A DNA stretch of 64,000 nucleotides from assembly GCA_950106755.1 (NCBI GenBank), contig OX467090.1, forward strand, positions 14,135,489 to 14,199,488. Reading direction: 5' to 3'. The notes below the pieces were generated by a model that saw nothing but the letters and a program-made list of their open reading frames with translations, searched no databases and was not told the DNA's origin. This DNA comes from Climacium dendroides. Its lineage: Eukaryota > Streptophyta > Bryopsida > Hypnales > Climaciaceae. Shown here piece by piece: positions 12,570 through 24,091 of the stretch; the first letter of the stretch is position 1, and the number at the start of each line of letters is the position of its first letter. A program made the position numbers and the translations under genes.

Positions 12570-12732
12570 ATATTCTTGGTTTCCCGTTGATGAAATCGTC
12601 AATTTGCTACCAAATCTAAGACACTATCGTTCTGTTCGAGATGAATGTACATTGTATTGGATGAATAAATGAAATTTCATACATAGATTTCAAATTTCAT
12701 CCACTTCCATGGATGTAAATAGCTTCATCCTT
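12570..12732 (+). repeat. Dispersed repeat copy; relative at 41188-41370 inverted
   Basis: Read forward, this segment matches the reverse complement of about 41188-41370. Shared words include TATTCTTG, GATGAAATCG, TACCAAATCT, GATGAATGTACA/GGATGTACA, GAATGAATAAAT-like words, CATGGATG(T/C)AAATAGCTTC. It is probably a small non-autonomous element. The ends were not resolved. Confidence 0.5.
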
Positions 12733-12935
12733 TTAGGGATTGTTGCTTTTTGCATCGTCTAAAATAATGAAATAAAAAACCATGTCTATATCATTATTAA
12801 CCAACGTTGGAGTCTCTTTTGCTCCCTAGAAAGTGGAAGGTTCCATTGTTGCCATTTTTCCAAGCCAACCAATGACTTCTATGCAACTTCCTAGTAAGCC
12901 AATGACAACAATCATGTTGCAACTTCTCAACTAAG

Positions 12936-13190
12936 ATGCCACATTTAACTACTTCTGGACTATTCATTGAATTCTGGACTATTCACTGAATTCAAAACAT
13001 CGGGAGATCTCCCGATGTTTGTATAAATTGGGAGATCTTTTGATGTTGGTATAGATCTCTTGATGTTTTGAACTGATCCCCCTATGAAAATTTAAATCCC
13101 CTGATGTTTTGGATAGATCCTTGATGCATCTCCCAATGAACATTATGAATTTTGGACTTTCAAAAGTCCAGAAGTAGTTAAATGTAGCAT
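12936..13190. mobile_element. Small TIR element with 26-bp inverted ends
   Basis: The left end starts ATGCCACATTTAACTACTTC and the right end, reverse complemented, starts ATGCTACATTTAACTACTTC; both continue TGGACT. Inside is a perfect 26-bp palindrome at 12995-13020 centred on GGGAGATCTCCC. Partial echoes of it (GGGAGATCTTTTGATG, AGATCTCTTGATG) follow at 13029-13100. The element abuts the next MITE at 13193. A related element with similar ends lies at about 41547-41726. Confidence 0.7.
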
Positions 13191-13192
13191 TA

Positions 13193-13542
13193 AGGTAGGA
13201 GGTTCTAAAAGCTCACGAGATTCTAAAATCGCCCACCTTTTCAAGTGTACACCATTTGTACTTGTTGGTACACTATTTGTACATGTTACTTTTTCCTAGC
13301 CTTCAGCAATGTACAAAAAGTGTATGTTTTAGGACGTAGGTGATTTTACAACCCTATGCCATTTCAACTTCAAAATTTCATAACTAATTTCACAAAGCTC
13401 CAAAAAATATTAAACGACTTGAGCTAGATGCCAATTCTACTTGTCATTTAAGGAAACTTTACTAAAAAATATTTTAGGAAGCTTCACCTCCCAAAAATTT
13501 AGTATTAGCTATTAAATGGGTGATTTATAGACCTCCTATCCT
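13193..13542. mobile_element. MITE, family AGGTAGGAGGTTC, copy 1
   Basis: The left end is AGGTAGGAGGTTCTAAAA and the right end is a decayed inverted copy (GACCTCCTATCC) followed by TA. The body matches the reverse complement of 20903-21212: the GTACA...CAATGTACA core, AGCCTTCAGCAATGTAC, and a shared stretch beginning CCTATGCCATTTCAACTTC. It has no coding content. Confidence 0.7.
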
Positions 13543-13879
13543 AGCCAATAACTCTCTTGCAACTTCCTAGTTAGCCAATGACACTAGTGTTGCAACTTCT
13601 CAGCTAACCAATGATACTCGTAACAGAATTGCAAGTATCTATACATTTTTAGAAGAATGATACAAGGATCTACAAATATTTAAATGAATAATAAAATAAA
13701 GATTTTGATTGTCCAAGACGTATTTGGATTCATTAATTGTTTGAGATTTGAAAACATCTAATTTTTTCTTTTTCTTTTTCTTCAAGGTTTAAGGATTAAA
13801 CTACTAGACTTTTTTATTGGGAATTATTGGGAATAATAAAAGGATTCCAAATTTCTTACTACAAATATTTTTAGCTTTG

Positions 13880-13962
13880 TTTGAATAACTTAAAACACTC
13901 AAAGTATTGAATAACTTAAAACACTCAAAGTATTGAATAACTTAAAACACTCAAAGTATTGA
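13880..13962. repeat. Minisatellite, 26 bp x about 3
   Basis: The unit TGAATAACTTAAAACACTCA plus AAGTAT begins at 13882, 13908 and 13934, with the copies almost identical. Confidence 0.88.
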
Positions 13963-14289
13963 AACAAGTTTGCCTATAATTGCCCATAATTTCAAGGATG
14001 AAAGCATGAAATAGTTGTATTATTTGTTCCATTTGGGACATTACAAGGAATACATTGACATTGAGCTTGGGGGGGAAAGAATATAAAAATATAAATAATA
14101 TTAAAAAAATATTGCATATATTGCATATATTATATGTACAAAGTTTCATACCTAATAAATTTCCTTCAAAAGTTATGTACAAAAGGAATCAATGATAAAA
14201 TCAAGAAAGAATATATATTTTGATGCTAGAAAATAAATTTGTTAGAAATTAGTAAATGCATTTCCAAAAATGAAACAAGACAACACATT

Positions 14290-15180
14290 TTTAACCCTTG
14301 GAGTTTTTCAATGATTGGAAGTTCAAAATTGTTTCAAAATACTTGTCCCAAAGCAAGGCAAAAATCTTCATCTATATTTATTTCTAATAAATTCAAGCAT
14401 GGGATCCATTAGTTACCTTATTCAAATACATCCTTACCAAATTTTAAAGTGAATTTTTCCACTAATTGCAAGGTCAATGAGTAAAATGTAGGCTTTTATG
14501 GCCCTTCCAAAAGTTAAATTTATGCCTTTCAACAATTTTAGAAAAGCCTTGGATGTCCGATTACTTGTGCATTTTAGTCAATATTTTGAAGAATGGATTG
14601 AATTATTTTGTTAAAATAATTTAATTACAAAATTTTATATTCATATTTTTTTAAAATTATGAGTTAGAAGGTGATATTAAATGAAAGAAAATCTAAATCT
14701 TTATCAATTTTTACAATGAAAATTTTATAATTGTAATTTTAGTGGTAAAAATGTTCTATTAAATTATTTTTGTAATATTTCATTATTTTTGAAATTTTAA
14801 AATTGACTTTTAAAGGCAACTTTATATGTTTTATCTACCTTCATTGCAAGCTTCATTGCCCACAAAATAAAACTCCTCATAACTTTCACCTCATTGTTTG
14901 TAATTGAATGTTTCTTATTTTTTTTGAGTAGATAGCAATCCAAAAAATTAATTAAATGTTTTTTAGAATATATTTAAAAAAAATTCCAACTTGACATAGA
15001 AATCAAAAAATCCTTCAAACTTTTGGAATATTATTTGAAAAAACTTAAATAGAACTTTATACATAGATTAGGATGATTAGCATTCACTTAAAAATTCATG
15101 CAAAAAATTTAAATTATGATGTCAATAGGGCCTTCATGAGTTCTCAAAAAAACCAAAGTGGGTTACTTAGACCTTCAAGA
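14290..15180. repeat. Decayed dispersed repeat, copy 2
   Basis: This aligns with 7971-8885: CAAAATACTTGTCCCAAAGC at about 14336, TTCATTGCCCACAAAATAAA at about 14850, and the end words CCAAAGTGGGTTACTTAGAC. Insertions and deletions are frequent, which suggests age. It is non-coding. Confidence 0.5.
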
Positions 15181-18100
15181 ATTGAAGTAACTTGATAAAG
15201 ATGAGATTTCACTAAGGAATTGAAGGAATTTTGCTTTCTAAATATCCTATAAACACTTGCAAGAGATCCCTCTTTATAATTGTGGTCATATACTTGAAAT
15301 TCTCTTTATTTTCTAAATTTTTTGCACTATTGATATGAAATATACCCAGAAAAAAGCCTCTAGATTTGTAATACCTAAAAGACAATTGAACAACCTATTG
15401 GAAATTTGGGTAGTATCCTACAAAGTCAATTATGAATGATTCTTTCTAAAATTTTGACACAAGGTATAAACTTGTATTTTCCTTGCAAAGATATAACTTT
15501 CTTTTTGATTGGATGCCTAGATAAAAAATTATGCAATTCAAGCAACTTGGGGCAATATGTGCAAAACTCCTCTACTTTGAAATTTGGCAAGTATATAACT
15601 AACAAGATCTAGGATGAAATAGTCAAAACAAATTAACCCCTTATAGTTCATAGATACCACTTTAAGAGGAATTAAAGTTTGATTACCCTTTCGATAGGGT
15701 TGAAAAAAAATCTTTATCTTTAACTTCAAATCTTCAAATCTTTCAATCTATACTATCAAAGATATATTTTCTATACATTCCCATAGTAGTACACATTTAC
15801 ACCATTGAATTTCAAGTATGTCTTTTATGTTTTCATTTTTATTATCATTGCCTTGGAAAATGACAATTTTTTTGTCAATGTTTGCTTGAAATTTATCTTG
15901 GTCCTTTGGTTATGAAAGTGCTAAAATGAGTGAACATCACAAATGCAACAAATTAAAACATTACCTTTTTGTAGTAAATCATTTTTTGATTAAAAGATTT
16001 AAGGATTGTCATCTTTGCAAAGGTATTGGTAACTCTTTACTATCTATCAAAATATGATGACCCATTTTCATCCCTTTGGTTGTTGTATATATTTTACTTG
16101 ATGGAATTCACAATTTCTTTTTGCTATAGAACAGCAAATCAAAGATTTTCTTCACAAATATTTTGCTCAACTCATTTTTCACAAGTATTTCTTGTTCATT
16201 TGAATTCTAATGTGATTCTTTGAACTTCCTACATGGTTGAAATGGTAATCCAAAGTATCCCTTCAAATTGTAAAATTTAATGAATGAACATTTTGCGATG
16301 TGTCTAAACCGTATAGTGGTGGTTATTAAGGTTATAAAACCTTGACTTTTTAATCTAGTTTTAACCCTTTCAACCCCAATTCCACACTATTGTTGTCAAA
16401 ATGTCAATCCTCTATAATTTTCACTTCATTAGGATGAAAAAGGGTACAATTGGTCTCAACAATAGGGAGCACATTCGAGTTGGGGATAATTTTGGGTATG
16501 TACACTTGGTCTTGAAGCTCAATTCTTTTAAACAATGTAGTGGTAGTAACATACAATTATTTGCAAATGAGAAAATTGAATAATCATGGAGAATTTTTTA
16601 AGTTGATGGAATTGCCAAATTTTTGCAATTTTGGAACAATATTACTATGTTTAGATGAATGTTAACACATTTAGACAAATGAATAATTATTTGCCAATAT
16701 ATTATAAACTCATGAATCTGATTAGTGTTGTCACTACAATAAAGGATGAAAAGTTGTCTTACCTCTTTTTAGAAGAAAATCATTGCATATGCCTCGAAGT
16801 TTTTTTGTCTAACTTGTTCCATAACCATGTTCTTTTTCTTTTGTATATTAGTGCCAATAGTTGTCACAATAATTTTCTTAGGCATGAGTTTGTATGTAAG
16901 TTTCACAATGATACTAACTAAGCATGGAAAGCAATGTTTTTTTTAGATTAATTTTATTTAACTCCAATTGAACTTCACACGAACATCACTTTAATTTTAG
17001 TTCAATGTTCTTAAGTCATAATATACATAGAGCCCTTGGATTACTTTATGTTCATTGTGTATTGATTTCAACTTTATTTCATTATCAGATTTTAATTTTA
17101 ATGTATGTTCTTATTCATGGCGGTACTTTCTACGTCATCAAAGATCAATATTTTGTATAGACTATAATACATTCTTCATTGTATTTTATACAATTTTGAA
17201 AGTAGTCTTGTACCTATATTAAAAAGTGCAATGTTAAATCCTTAAGGTATTCAAATTTTGAACAATGAATAAATGCAAACACATCTCAAGTATATAAAAA
17301 TGCATTTTTCCATCCATTGACTCTTTGAAATATTTTTGTATTAGTTCTTTAACATCTATACAGTATAGATTTTGAAGACTTTGCTTTGCAAATATTCTAT
17401 TCTTCAATAGGTACTAATAGGTCTAGTCTCAAAAATAACTTTTCATTAAAAAATGACCCTTCAAAAACAACTTGAATAAAAAGTAAAACAAAATCTTTAG
17501 AAGTCTATCAGATGAGAATATTTATTTGGTGAAAATTATAAATACTAAATCTACAATTAATTTTAGAGAAAAAAAAATTGGCTTCAAATTTTATTATAAA
17601 ATATTGATTTGATCTAACCATGTGGATACAATCTATGAATTATATTTTACAACTATTTTTTAAGAGTCATTATCAATTTATTATTACTAAATTGCATTTT
17701 ATAATACATCTTTACCAATTTGGAAATTTGAACTACCTCCAATCCTCAAGGGATTAACCTTGAAACAATAATGAAGATGCACTTTTTGGTCTTGAAATCA
17801 AATTATTTTTGAATAACATCCTTAGTGATAGGTCTCATTTAACCTTTTAGAATTAAGACACAAAATTTTAGGACCTTTGACTTTGAAAAAAATGCAATTA
17901 TTGTAAGCTCGTATCCACAACATAACCAAGATATAATCATCTATGGACTTTACAAAGACTAACTTTGAAAGAAGGTAATAAGAGTAGACATCATTTATCC
18001 ACGTTCCTCAATAATGCCTAGTCAAACTACCCCGTATAGACTCTTCATTCTTAATAGTCATTTCATCGATGTTATGATTATTATGGTCTTTAGGTAATTG

Positions 18101-18930
18101 AATAAAGAATGAAGTTAACCATGAAGTTCCTAAGTAGACATTTTGTATCCTTTGGACAATTTTAAGGATGCCTCAAAAATGGAAAAAAAAAACATTTTTT
18201 CATCCAATTTTTTTAGAGGAGTTGTTTGAATCCAACTTCAATTAAATGTATTGGATGTTCCCTCTCTGTAATATAATTTGATTTCCTATATAAGAGAATG
18301 GTAAATCCATATATTGTCATGTCATGTATTTTGGAAATTATTTCTCCTTTAAAATAATCAAATTTAATCTATAAAAATGATCTTTGTTTGAATCTAAGAC
18401 CAACTAATAATATGAAGCTTGTCAAGTCTAATTTCTAATCCAATTTCAAAATGATCAAAATTCCTCAAAATCAAATTCTTATAGCAATTTAAACTTCGGG
18501 CCTATCACCATAGAATGCCGGTTTTCTAATTTTAAGAATGTCATGGCCACGGTAAATTGATTTGCACCACAATGTTCAAAACTACAATATACATCTATAG
18601 AGAGAATTCCATATTCTTTAACCATATACTATGTACTCTATAAGATATAAAAAATTTCACTTCCTACTGAAAATTTCACAATAGTTTCAAGTTTTCACAT
18701 CCAAAAAAATCAAAATTTCTATAAATGGTTTATAGAAAACATGTGATTACATCTCCAAAAAATAAAAGAATCAAAGATTTCTTTCTTACAGTTGCAAATT
18801 GGGAGCAATGAATCCATATTAAAATCTCAAAATGGAAGTACTCTAGCACATGAAGGTCAAATTCAGCATGAATCAATTCATTTTTGTAAAAAAGAAAATA
18901 GTCAGCCACATATCATCTTGCGAAGTGGTG
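15181..18930. other. Intergenic AT-rich stretch, no gene seen
   Basis: About 3.7 kb of AT-rich sequence without a recognisable gene, transposon end or long repeat. Several reading frames of 60-90 codons on the plus strand (16026-16921) are rich in Phe, Leu, Asn and Ile, as expected from base composition, and show no domain. Confidence 0.45.
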
Positions 18931-19026
18931 TGAGGCAAAACGTGGGCCCTCCTCCCCCATAATCCAACTTGGAAATTCAATTGCGGCACTAGAATGTCGA
19001 ATCAAACCTTCACGTAACATACATAC

Positions 19027-19295
19027 AAGGTGGACACCCCCCAAATATGCCATTGACCCTAAATTACCAGCTTCACTTTAAGTACACCTCCAAAACCAAT
19101 TATTGCACCATCAACGAAGAATCAATTGTAGAACCCCCCACACTTCACAACCCTTTTGCATACGGTATCCAAATGTCACATTTTTGGATGCGTTGGAACC
19201 CTCTAGTGCCCGTAAGAGAAAAAAAATGCGATTAATTTGACCATTCTAATAATAGAAAAGTAGCCCATCGGCCCCAAGTGCCGTGGGACCCACCT
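19027..19295. mobile_element. MITE, family AGGTAGGTACACCC, diverged copy 3
   Basis: The start AAGGTGGACACCCCCCAAAT and end GGGACCCACCTT form a weakened inverted pair. The interior keeps the family order: CACCTCCAAAACCA, a GAAGAATCAATTGTAGAACC block, TTTTGCATACGGTATCCAAA and TTCTAATAATAGAAAAGTAG. Confidence 0.62.
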
Positions 19296-20020
19296 TCCTG
19301 GTCCTCGAGGTCCCCAACACCCAGGCAGTTGCACGGAACTTGCGCTGCATGGGGGGAAAGGACCCAATGTTCGGAAAAAACCGGCGGCTAGTTCAAAGTT
19401 AGCCGGAGGAATTGGGAAAAAAAACGGTTGCAATTTGAAAACATCGGCAAAAAACCGGTGCAAAAATCTATAAAATTTCTATTTTGAGTAAAAAACAGAG
19501 AAAATAACCGGACTCAATTCTGGAAAAACCGGTTCAATATGAGAATTGAAGGAAATTAGCCGGTAAAACTCAAAAAGTTTCCCGAACTATGAAAGGACCT
19601 GGGGAGTGGGGATATTAGGGAGAGAGAGAGAGGCTTTCCGTGGCTTCTAGAAGCGTACCCGCGGGTACCCCTCCGTTGCTGCTGAAGCGCCTCTAGGTCG
19701 CTGCACGGCATGGATGGGTTTGGAAGTTTCTGCAGAAGAGACCCCCCGCCAGACATGAAAGCCGCCTTTGAATTCGAGATCACGGAGACAAGTGGACTTT
19801 GCTTTTTATAGCACTCGGGGGCAGCTATTCGTGCCTCGCGCTTCAGACCCCTGAACTAGACTAGTGAACTCCTCCCGCGTTGACAAGTAAGTAGTGAGAC
19901 CCGGAAGTCAAAATGGACCGTGCTGGCCACTCTATCATCAGGGGCATCTCCAGCGGGGCACGCCATACTGCCGTAGTCATCAGCGCTCAGAAGCCTCCAG
20001 CAGCAGTGATGCCAGAACTA
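19296..20020. other. GC-rich island without an identified gene
   Basis: The 700 bp after the MITE are much richer in G and C than the surrounding desert. They include repeated AACCGG and AGCCGG words (about 19377-19560), a GA microsatellite at about 19620 and CpG-containing words near 19660. Such composition elsewhere in this window marks gene leaders. The short frames on both strands give no recognisable protein. It may be a promoter or leader of a non-coding or lost gene. Confidence 0.3.
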
Positions 20021-20023
20021 ATA

Positions 20024-20503
20024 AGGTAAGAGGTCCACAAATGGCCAGCGAGGATTGACCCCCTTATTGTCCCATTCAAGGGTAAATGTAAAAATTGCCA
20101 CCTATTTTGTGCCGCATCAATTTTGTATTTCTTCGCATATCTCAACTAATTTAGGGCCTCAGATTGCAAATATGAATTTAAAATTTTCCAAATTTTGTGA
20201 TGGGCGACAAATAAAAAGAAATTCTAGAGGGTTTAAACACGGGGCAGTAAGGGGGTCGGCCGTCCATAAATGGACAAGGTGAATTGACCCCCTCATTGCT
20301 CCGTTTTACCCCTAGGGTGAATGTTGTGGAATTTTTTAATTTGCAATCAGATGAATTTTTTTTGCAAATTCTGAATTCAAATTTGCAATCAGCGGCCCTA
20401 GATTAGCTTGGGGCGGTGTAGAAATATAAAAAATCATGGCAAAAAATAGGGGGCTTTTTTTTTCACAATTAACACTGGGTGGGGCAATGAGGGAGTCAGT
20501 TCT
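20024..20503. mobile_element. Composite of two MITE-like units
   Basis: The first unit (about 20024-20276) starts AGGTAAGAGGTCC and carries GGATTGACCCCC...AAATTGCC. It is related to about 27795-28012. The second unit (about 20277-20503) matches the right half of the foldback at 30444-30749 almost word for word (GTGTAGAAATATAAAAAATC, CAATGAGGGAGTCAGTTCTC). Its left arm is mostly missing, so it is a deleted copy. Confidence 0.6.
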
Positions 20504-20508
20504 CCCTA

Positions 20509-20870
20509 GTGGTCTATAAATGGACCATCTTAGGGCTAGAACTGAATTTTGGGAAAATGGAATATCTTGAAATATTTTTTTTAGTAAATTCGTACCTTAA
20601 ATTTGGCTATTTGTTTTGTTTTGTTTGTTATTTTGAGATCTCCCGGAGCGTGTGCCCTCCAGTGGTGTGCTTGGTATTGTTGGAAAGCCCTCGGTGAGGA
20701 GGGGTGCACCGGCTTGGTTTGTGGCGTTTGGACATATGGTGTGAAAGTTGTTGAATTTTGAAGTACTTTTTTAATCTAAAAATTAGAAAATTACTTTTAT
20801 TTTTATTTTAATTGTGGCAATAGCACAGGGCACACTAGTTTCCTTGAAAGACAAGTGGAATTGAAATCTA
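20509..20870. mobile_element. MITE fragment interrupted by an ACTAGT-ended element
   Basis: Words at 20509-20590 (GGACCATCTTAGGGCTAG, ATATCTTGAAATATTT) and at 20840-20870 (CCTTGAAAGACAAGTGG) are contiguous in the intact copy at 20903. Between them sits an element of about 245 bp (about 20594-20838). It ends in GTGGCAATAGCACAGGGCAC plus ACTAGT and is one member of a family also found near 25804, 28575, 42737 and 60138. Confidence 0.62.
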
Positions 20871-20902
20871 AGCCATCCAACAACAATGAACCTAAACTAA
20901 TA

Positions 20903-21212
20903 AGGTAGGAGGTCCATAACTGGACCATCTAAGGGCTGGAATTGAATTTTGGGGAGGTGAAACATCTTGAAATATTTTTCAGCAAATTTTCCTTGAAAGA
21001 CAAGTGGAATTGACATCTAACCCAAGTTGTTTCATATTTTTTGGAGCTATGTGGAATTAGTTATCAAATTTTGAAGTTGAAATGGCATAGGGCTCTAAAA
21101 TGGCTCACCCCCTAAAATGTACAATGTTTGTACATTGCTGAAGGCTATGAAAAAGCAACATATACAAATAGTGTACATTTAAGGAGGTGAGCCATTTTAG
21201 AACCTCCTATGT
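20903..21212. mobile_element. MITE, family AGGTAGGAGGTTC, copy 2 (opposite orientation)
   Basis: It starts AGGTAGGAGGTCC after AATA and ends with GAACCTCCTATGTTA. Its right half is the reverse complement of the left half of the copy at 13193. It is about 310 bp and non-coding. Confidence 0.7.
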
Positions 21213-21503
21213 TAGTTTATGAAATTTAGTGCAATATGTTACCTTTGAGATGAACATGCATCGATTTTGGCTACCTTGAGAGTGAGGAGTATTAAAAAAA
21301 TAGAAAAAATAATAATTTTGCAAGTTGTAAAGGATTATTAGGAGCACCATAACACAAGATTGACTAAATAGATGCTAATTCCAATGTGAAGGAAGTTACA
21401 AATTGGTTGTCAAATTCTACTATTTGTTGCAATTTTGGCTAAAATCTAATGTTTTCAAGGATTTTCTCCAATGTACATTAGGTATTGGAAATTTTAAATA
21501 GCA

Positions 21504-22173
21504 ACTAGCAATTGGTGCTTACTATACTACGCATTCACCATTAGAATTTCATTAGAATTTTTTTGTATTAGATAGAATGTAGAGCAAGAATTTCAATAAA
21601 TCTTCAGATAAAAATTACTAAAATCTTCATATAATTTTTTTAATAAATAAGCATATATTGAAATAAACAATAGAAATTTAATGAATGATGACTGAAATAC
21701 ATGCAATGATGAATATGGTAAAAGATACACATACATTAGAATGCATTAGAAATTTAACTCAATTGTTACAAATAATGGCAACCCAAATAGAAGAATTTAA
21801 AGGAAAAATTTGTAAATATCAAAAGCTTCGTTAACAATTTAATTCAAAGCTCACAAAAGCACAAAATCATAGAAGTGCAAAGAAGAGTAAAGCCAAGAGA
21901 AGCAATGGATTTGCTATCTTTATAATATCACCATATTGATCCTCTTTAATATCACCTTAATTGCAACAACTATATTATCTATTTCAGTAATATCACATTG
22001 TGTGAAAATATGATTTCTATGTAGGCACGATTGGAAATATTTATATGAAATAATTAAAATAATTATTTTAAAGACTTATCGAAATCATTATCATGCATTC
22101 TATTCAAATATATCAAATTTTTACTAATATGTGATACAATGAATGCGTAGCATAGCAAGCACGAGCCCCTAGT
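21504..22173. mobile_element. TIR element with about 35-bp ends, copy 1
   Basis: The left end CTAGCAATTGGTGCTTACTA and right end (reverse complement CTAGGGGCTCGTGCTTGCTA) continue as TGCTACGCATTCA-like words, giving inverted termini of about 35 bp. The 670-bp body matches 41856-42643 over most of its length, including the AGCAATGGA-TTTGCTA and AATATCACATTGTGTGAAAA segments. No transposase is present. Confidence 0.75.
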
Positions 22174-23930
22174 ATTAATGGTAGCATTTGTGATATTACA
22201 GAGGGATTTATGATTTTAGTAGTATGATGAAGTGAATTTTAGCTAATTTGTCTAATAGTTGCAACCTTTCTTCTTTTTCAACGGAGGCCACCTAAAATTT
22301 TCATCACCACACTTCATCTTCTCTTGTCTTGCACAATTGAATTGTGTTAGCATTTGTAAGAATATTTGTGGAGTAAGTTAAAACCAACTATTTTCATTTG
22401 GTTTCCATATTGAACTAGATTTTCAAGTACTGAGTTCAAATTTTTTTTTCTCTACTTTCTGATCCAAATCAAAATATTATAGATTTTTTCACTAGTTTTT
22501 TTTAATAATATTTTTTTCAAATTGCAATCAATTATTTTTCTCTATTCTATTGGCTAACAATGAATTCACTAAAGGTTTTCCCCAAATAATGGCTAGGATT
22601 GTTGGGTCATGAGCAACATAACTTTTTCAGAGTTTTACATATCATCAATGTGGTGATCAAACACAAAATGAAAAAGCCTACTTTTGCTATTTTGAACTCC
22701 TTTGATTTCTATTGATGATAGAATCCATTTTAATAAGAAAGATTTGGCAAATTCTTGATCTAAACTTGGATGAAATTGGCAAAAAATTGCTCCAAAAAAC
22801 TCAAATTTCTTTTAGCGTTGTTGTTGGTCTTTGATCCATATTAGTTTGGGGTGACAAATTGCCAAAAATATTTATGCTGACCATGAGTATTGAATTGAAA
22901 AGTTGTTCTTGTCACTTGCTATGAAACTTTGTATTGAAAAAGAAAAAGAAAATCAAAAGACTTTATTGTTACATTTCTAGGGAGTTTTTGTTCACACGGA
23001 AAGGTTGGCAAGGCTTAGGACCTCATTTTCAAATCTTGAAGTTTTTCTCCTTGTATTTTTTCATTATGCGTCTGTATATTAATAAAATTTTGTTGTATAT
23101 ATTTTGTAGAGATGTCAATACAAGTGTTCTAGAAGTCACACAAATTTTAGATTTTTTGTGAAAAAGTGAAGTGATTGCAAAATTTTGAATACGAAATGAA
23201 AAAATTTGTATCACATATGAATATGCTTTAAAAATCTGAAAACCTCTCCAAAGGTGTATATTATAGTTTAGAACACAATGGAGCAAACAAATTATTGTGT
23301 AATTCTAAAATTAGAAAATCAACATTACATAGTGATATACCTCAATTTTATATTCTAATAAAACATTCAAATTTAGTAGTTTTAGATTTTCAAATTGGTG
23401 TAGAAAACTGTACTTGATGTGTTTCATTTCATTTGTTGGTCTAAAAAAAATTTAAATCATTTTTAAGGCTTAAATGTTTATTTTTTAAAAATAGAAAAAA
23501 TTGTCAAATTACACTATAAGGTGATACATAAATTTGCCATCTTCTCATGTAAGAAAGTCAAAACATGTCACAAGGAGGGAAAATCCAACACCTTTGACTA
23601 AAATTGGGCTAAAAAAATGGAATTTTTTTCTATCCTTGTGGCCTTACCAAATCATCCCAAGGATACAAAACATTCACTCAAGTGTTTTATAGCTAAAATG
23701 AAATTCAAAAAGTAGATTTTATTGATATACTTTGTTTGGATTAGAAACTTTAATAGCATTTCTAATAACATAAAAGGAAAATTAGAGTAGGGAGTAGGGA
23801 ACCCTCATTTGTCAAATTTGTTTAGGAAGTGGATGTCAAAGGAGATAAAAGGGATAATTAAAAACCCTCAATCACCAAACTTGTTGAAGAATCTTGAACT
23901 CGTCCAAGGGGGTAAATAAGGCTTCCCCCA
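22174..23930. other. Intergenic AT-rich stretch, no gene seen
   Basis: AT-rich non-coding sequence. The overlapping frames at 22934-23286 lie on opposite strands and have no recognisable domain. Confidence 0.45.
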
Positions 23931-23944
23931 ACTCACTAAACTTC

Positions 23945-24091
23945 ACCATAGCTACTACGCCACTCTCCATGTTGTCTACCATAGCTACTATGCCACTCTC
24001 CATGTTGTCTACCATAGCTATTATGCCACTTTCCATGCTGTCCACCATAGCTACTATGCCACTCTCCATGTTGTCCACCATAACTACTAAG
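23945..24091. repeat. Minisatellite, 33 bp x about 4.4
   Basis: The unit ACCATAGCTACTATGCCACT plus CTCCATGTTGTCT starts at 23945, 23978, 24011 and 24044, with a partial fifth. Because 33 is divisible by three, it stays open on both strands and would spell an 11-residue repeat (minus MVDNMESGIVA, plus TIATMPLSMLS). Both frames are short and there is no other coding evidence. Confidence 0.9.

Noticed and set aside
16733..16745. Isolated CACTACAATAAA, possible second CACTA end (also CACTACAAAACC at about 50033)
   Set aside because: No matching inverted end or subterminal repeats were found within several kilobases of either site.
23945..24091. Possible CRISPR-like array
   Set aside because: The units are contiguous with no variable spacers and the genome is eukaryotic, so it is a minisatellite.
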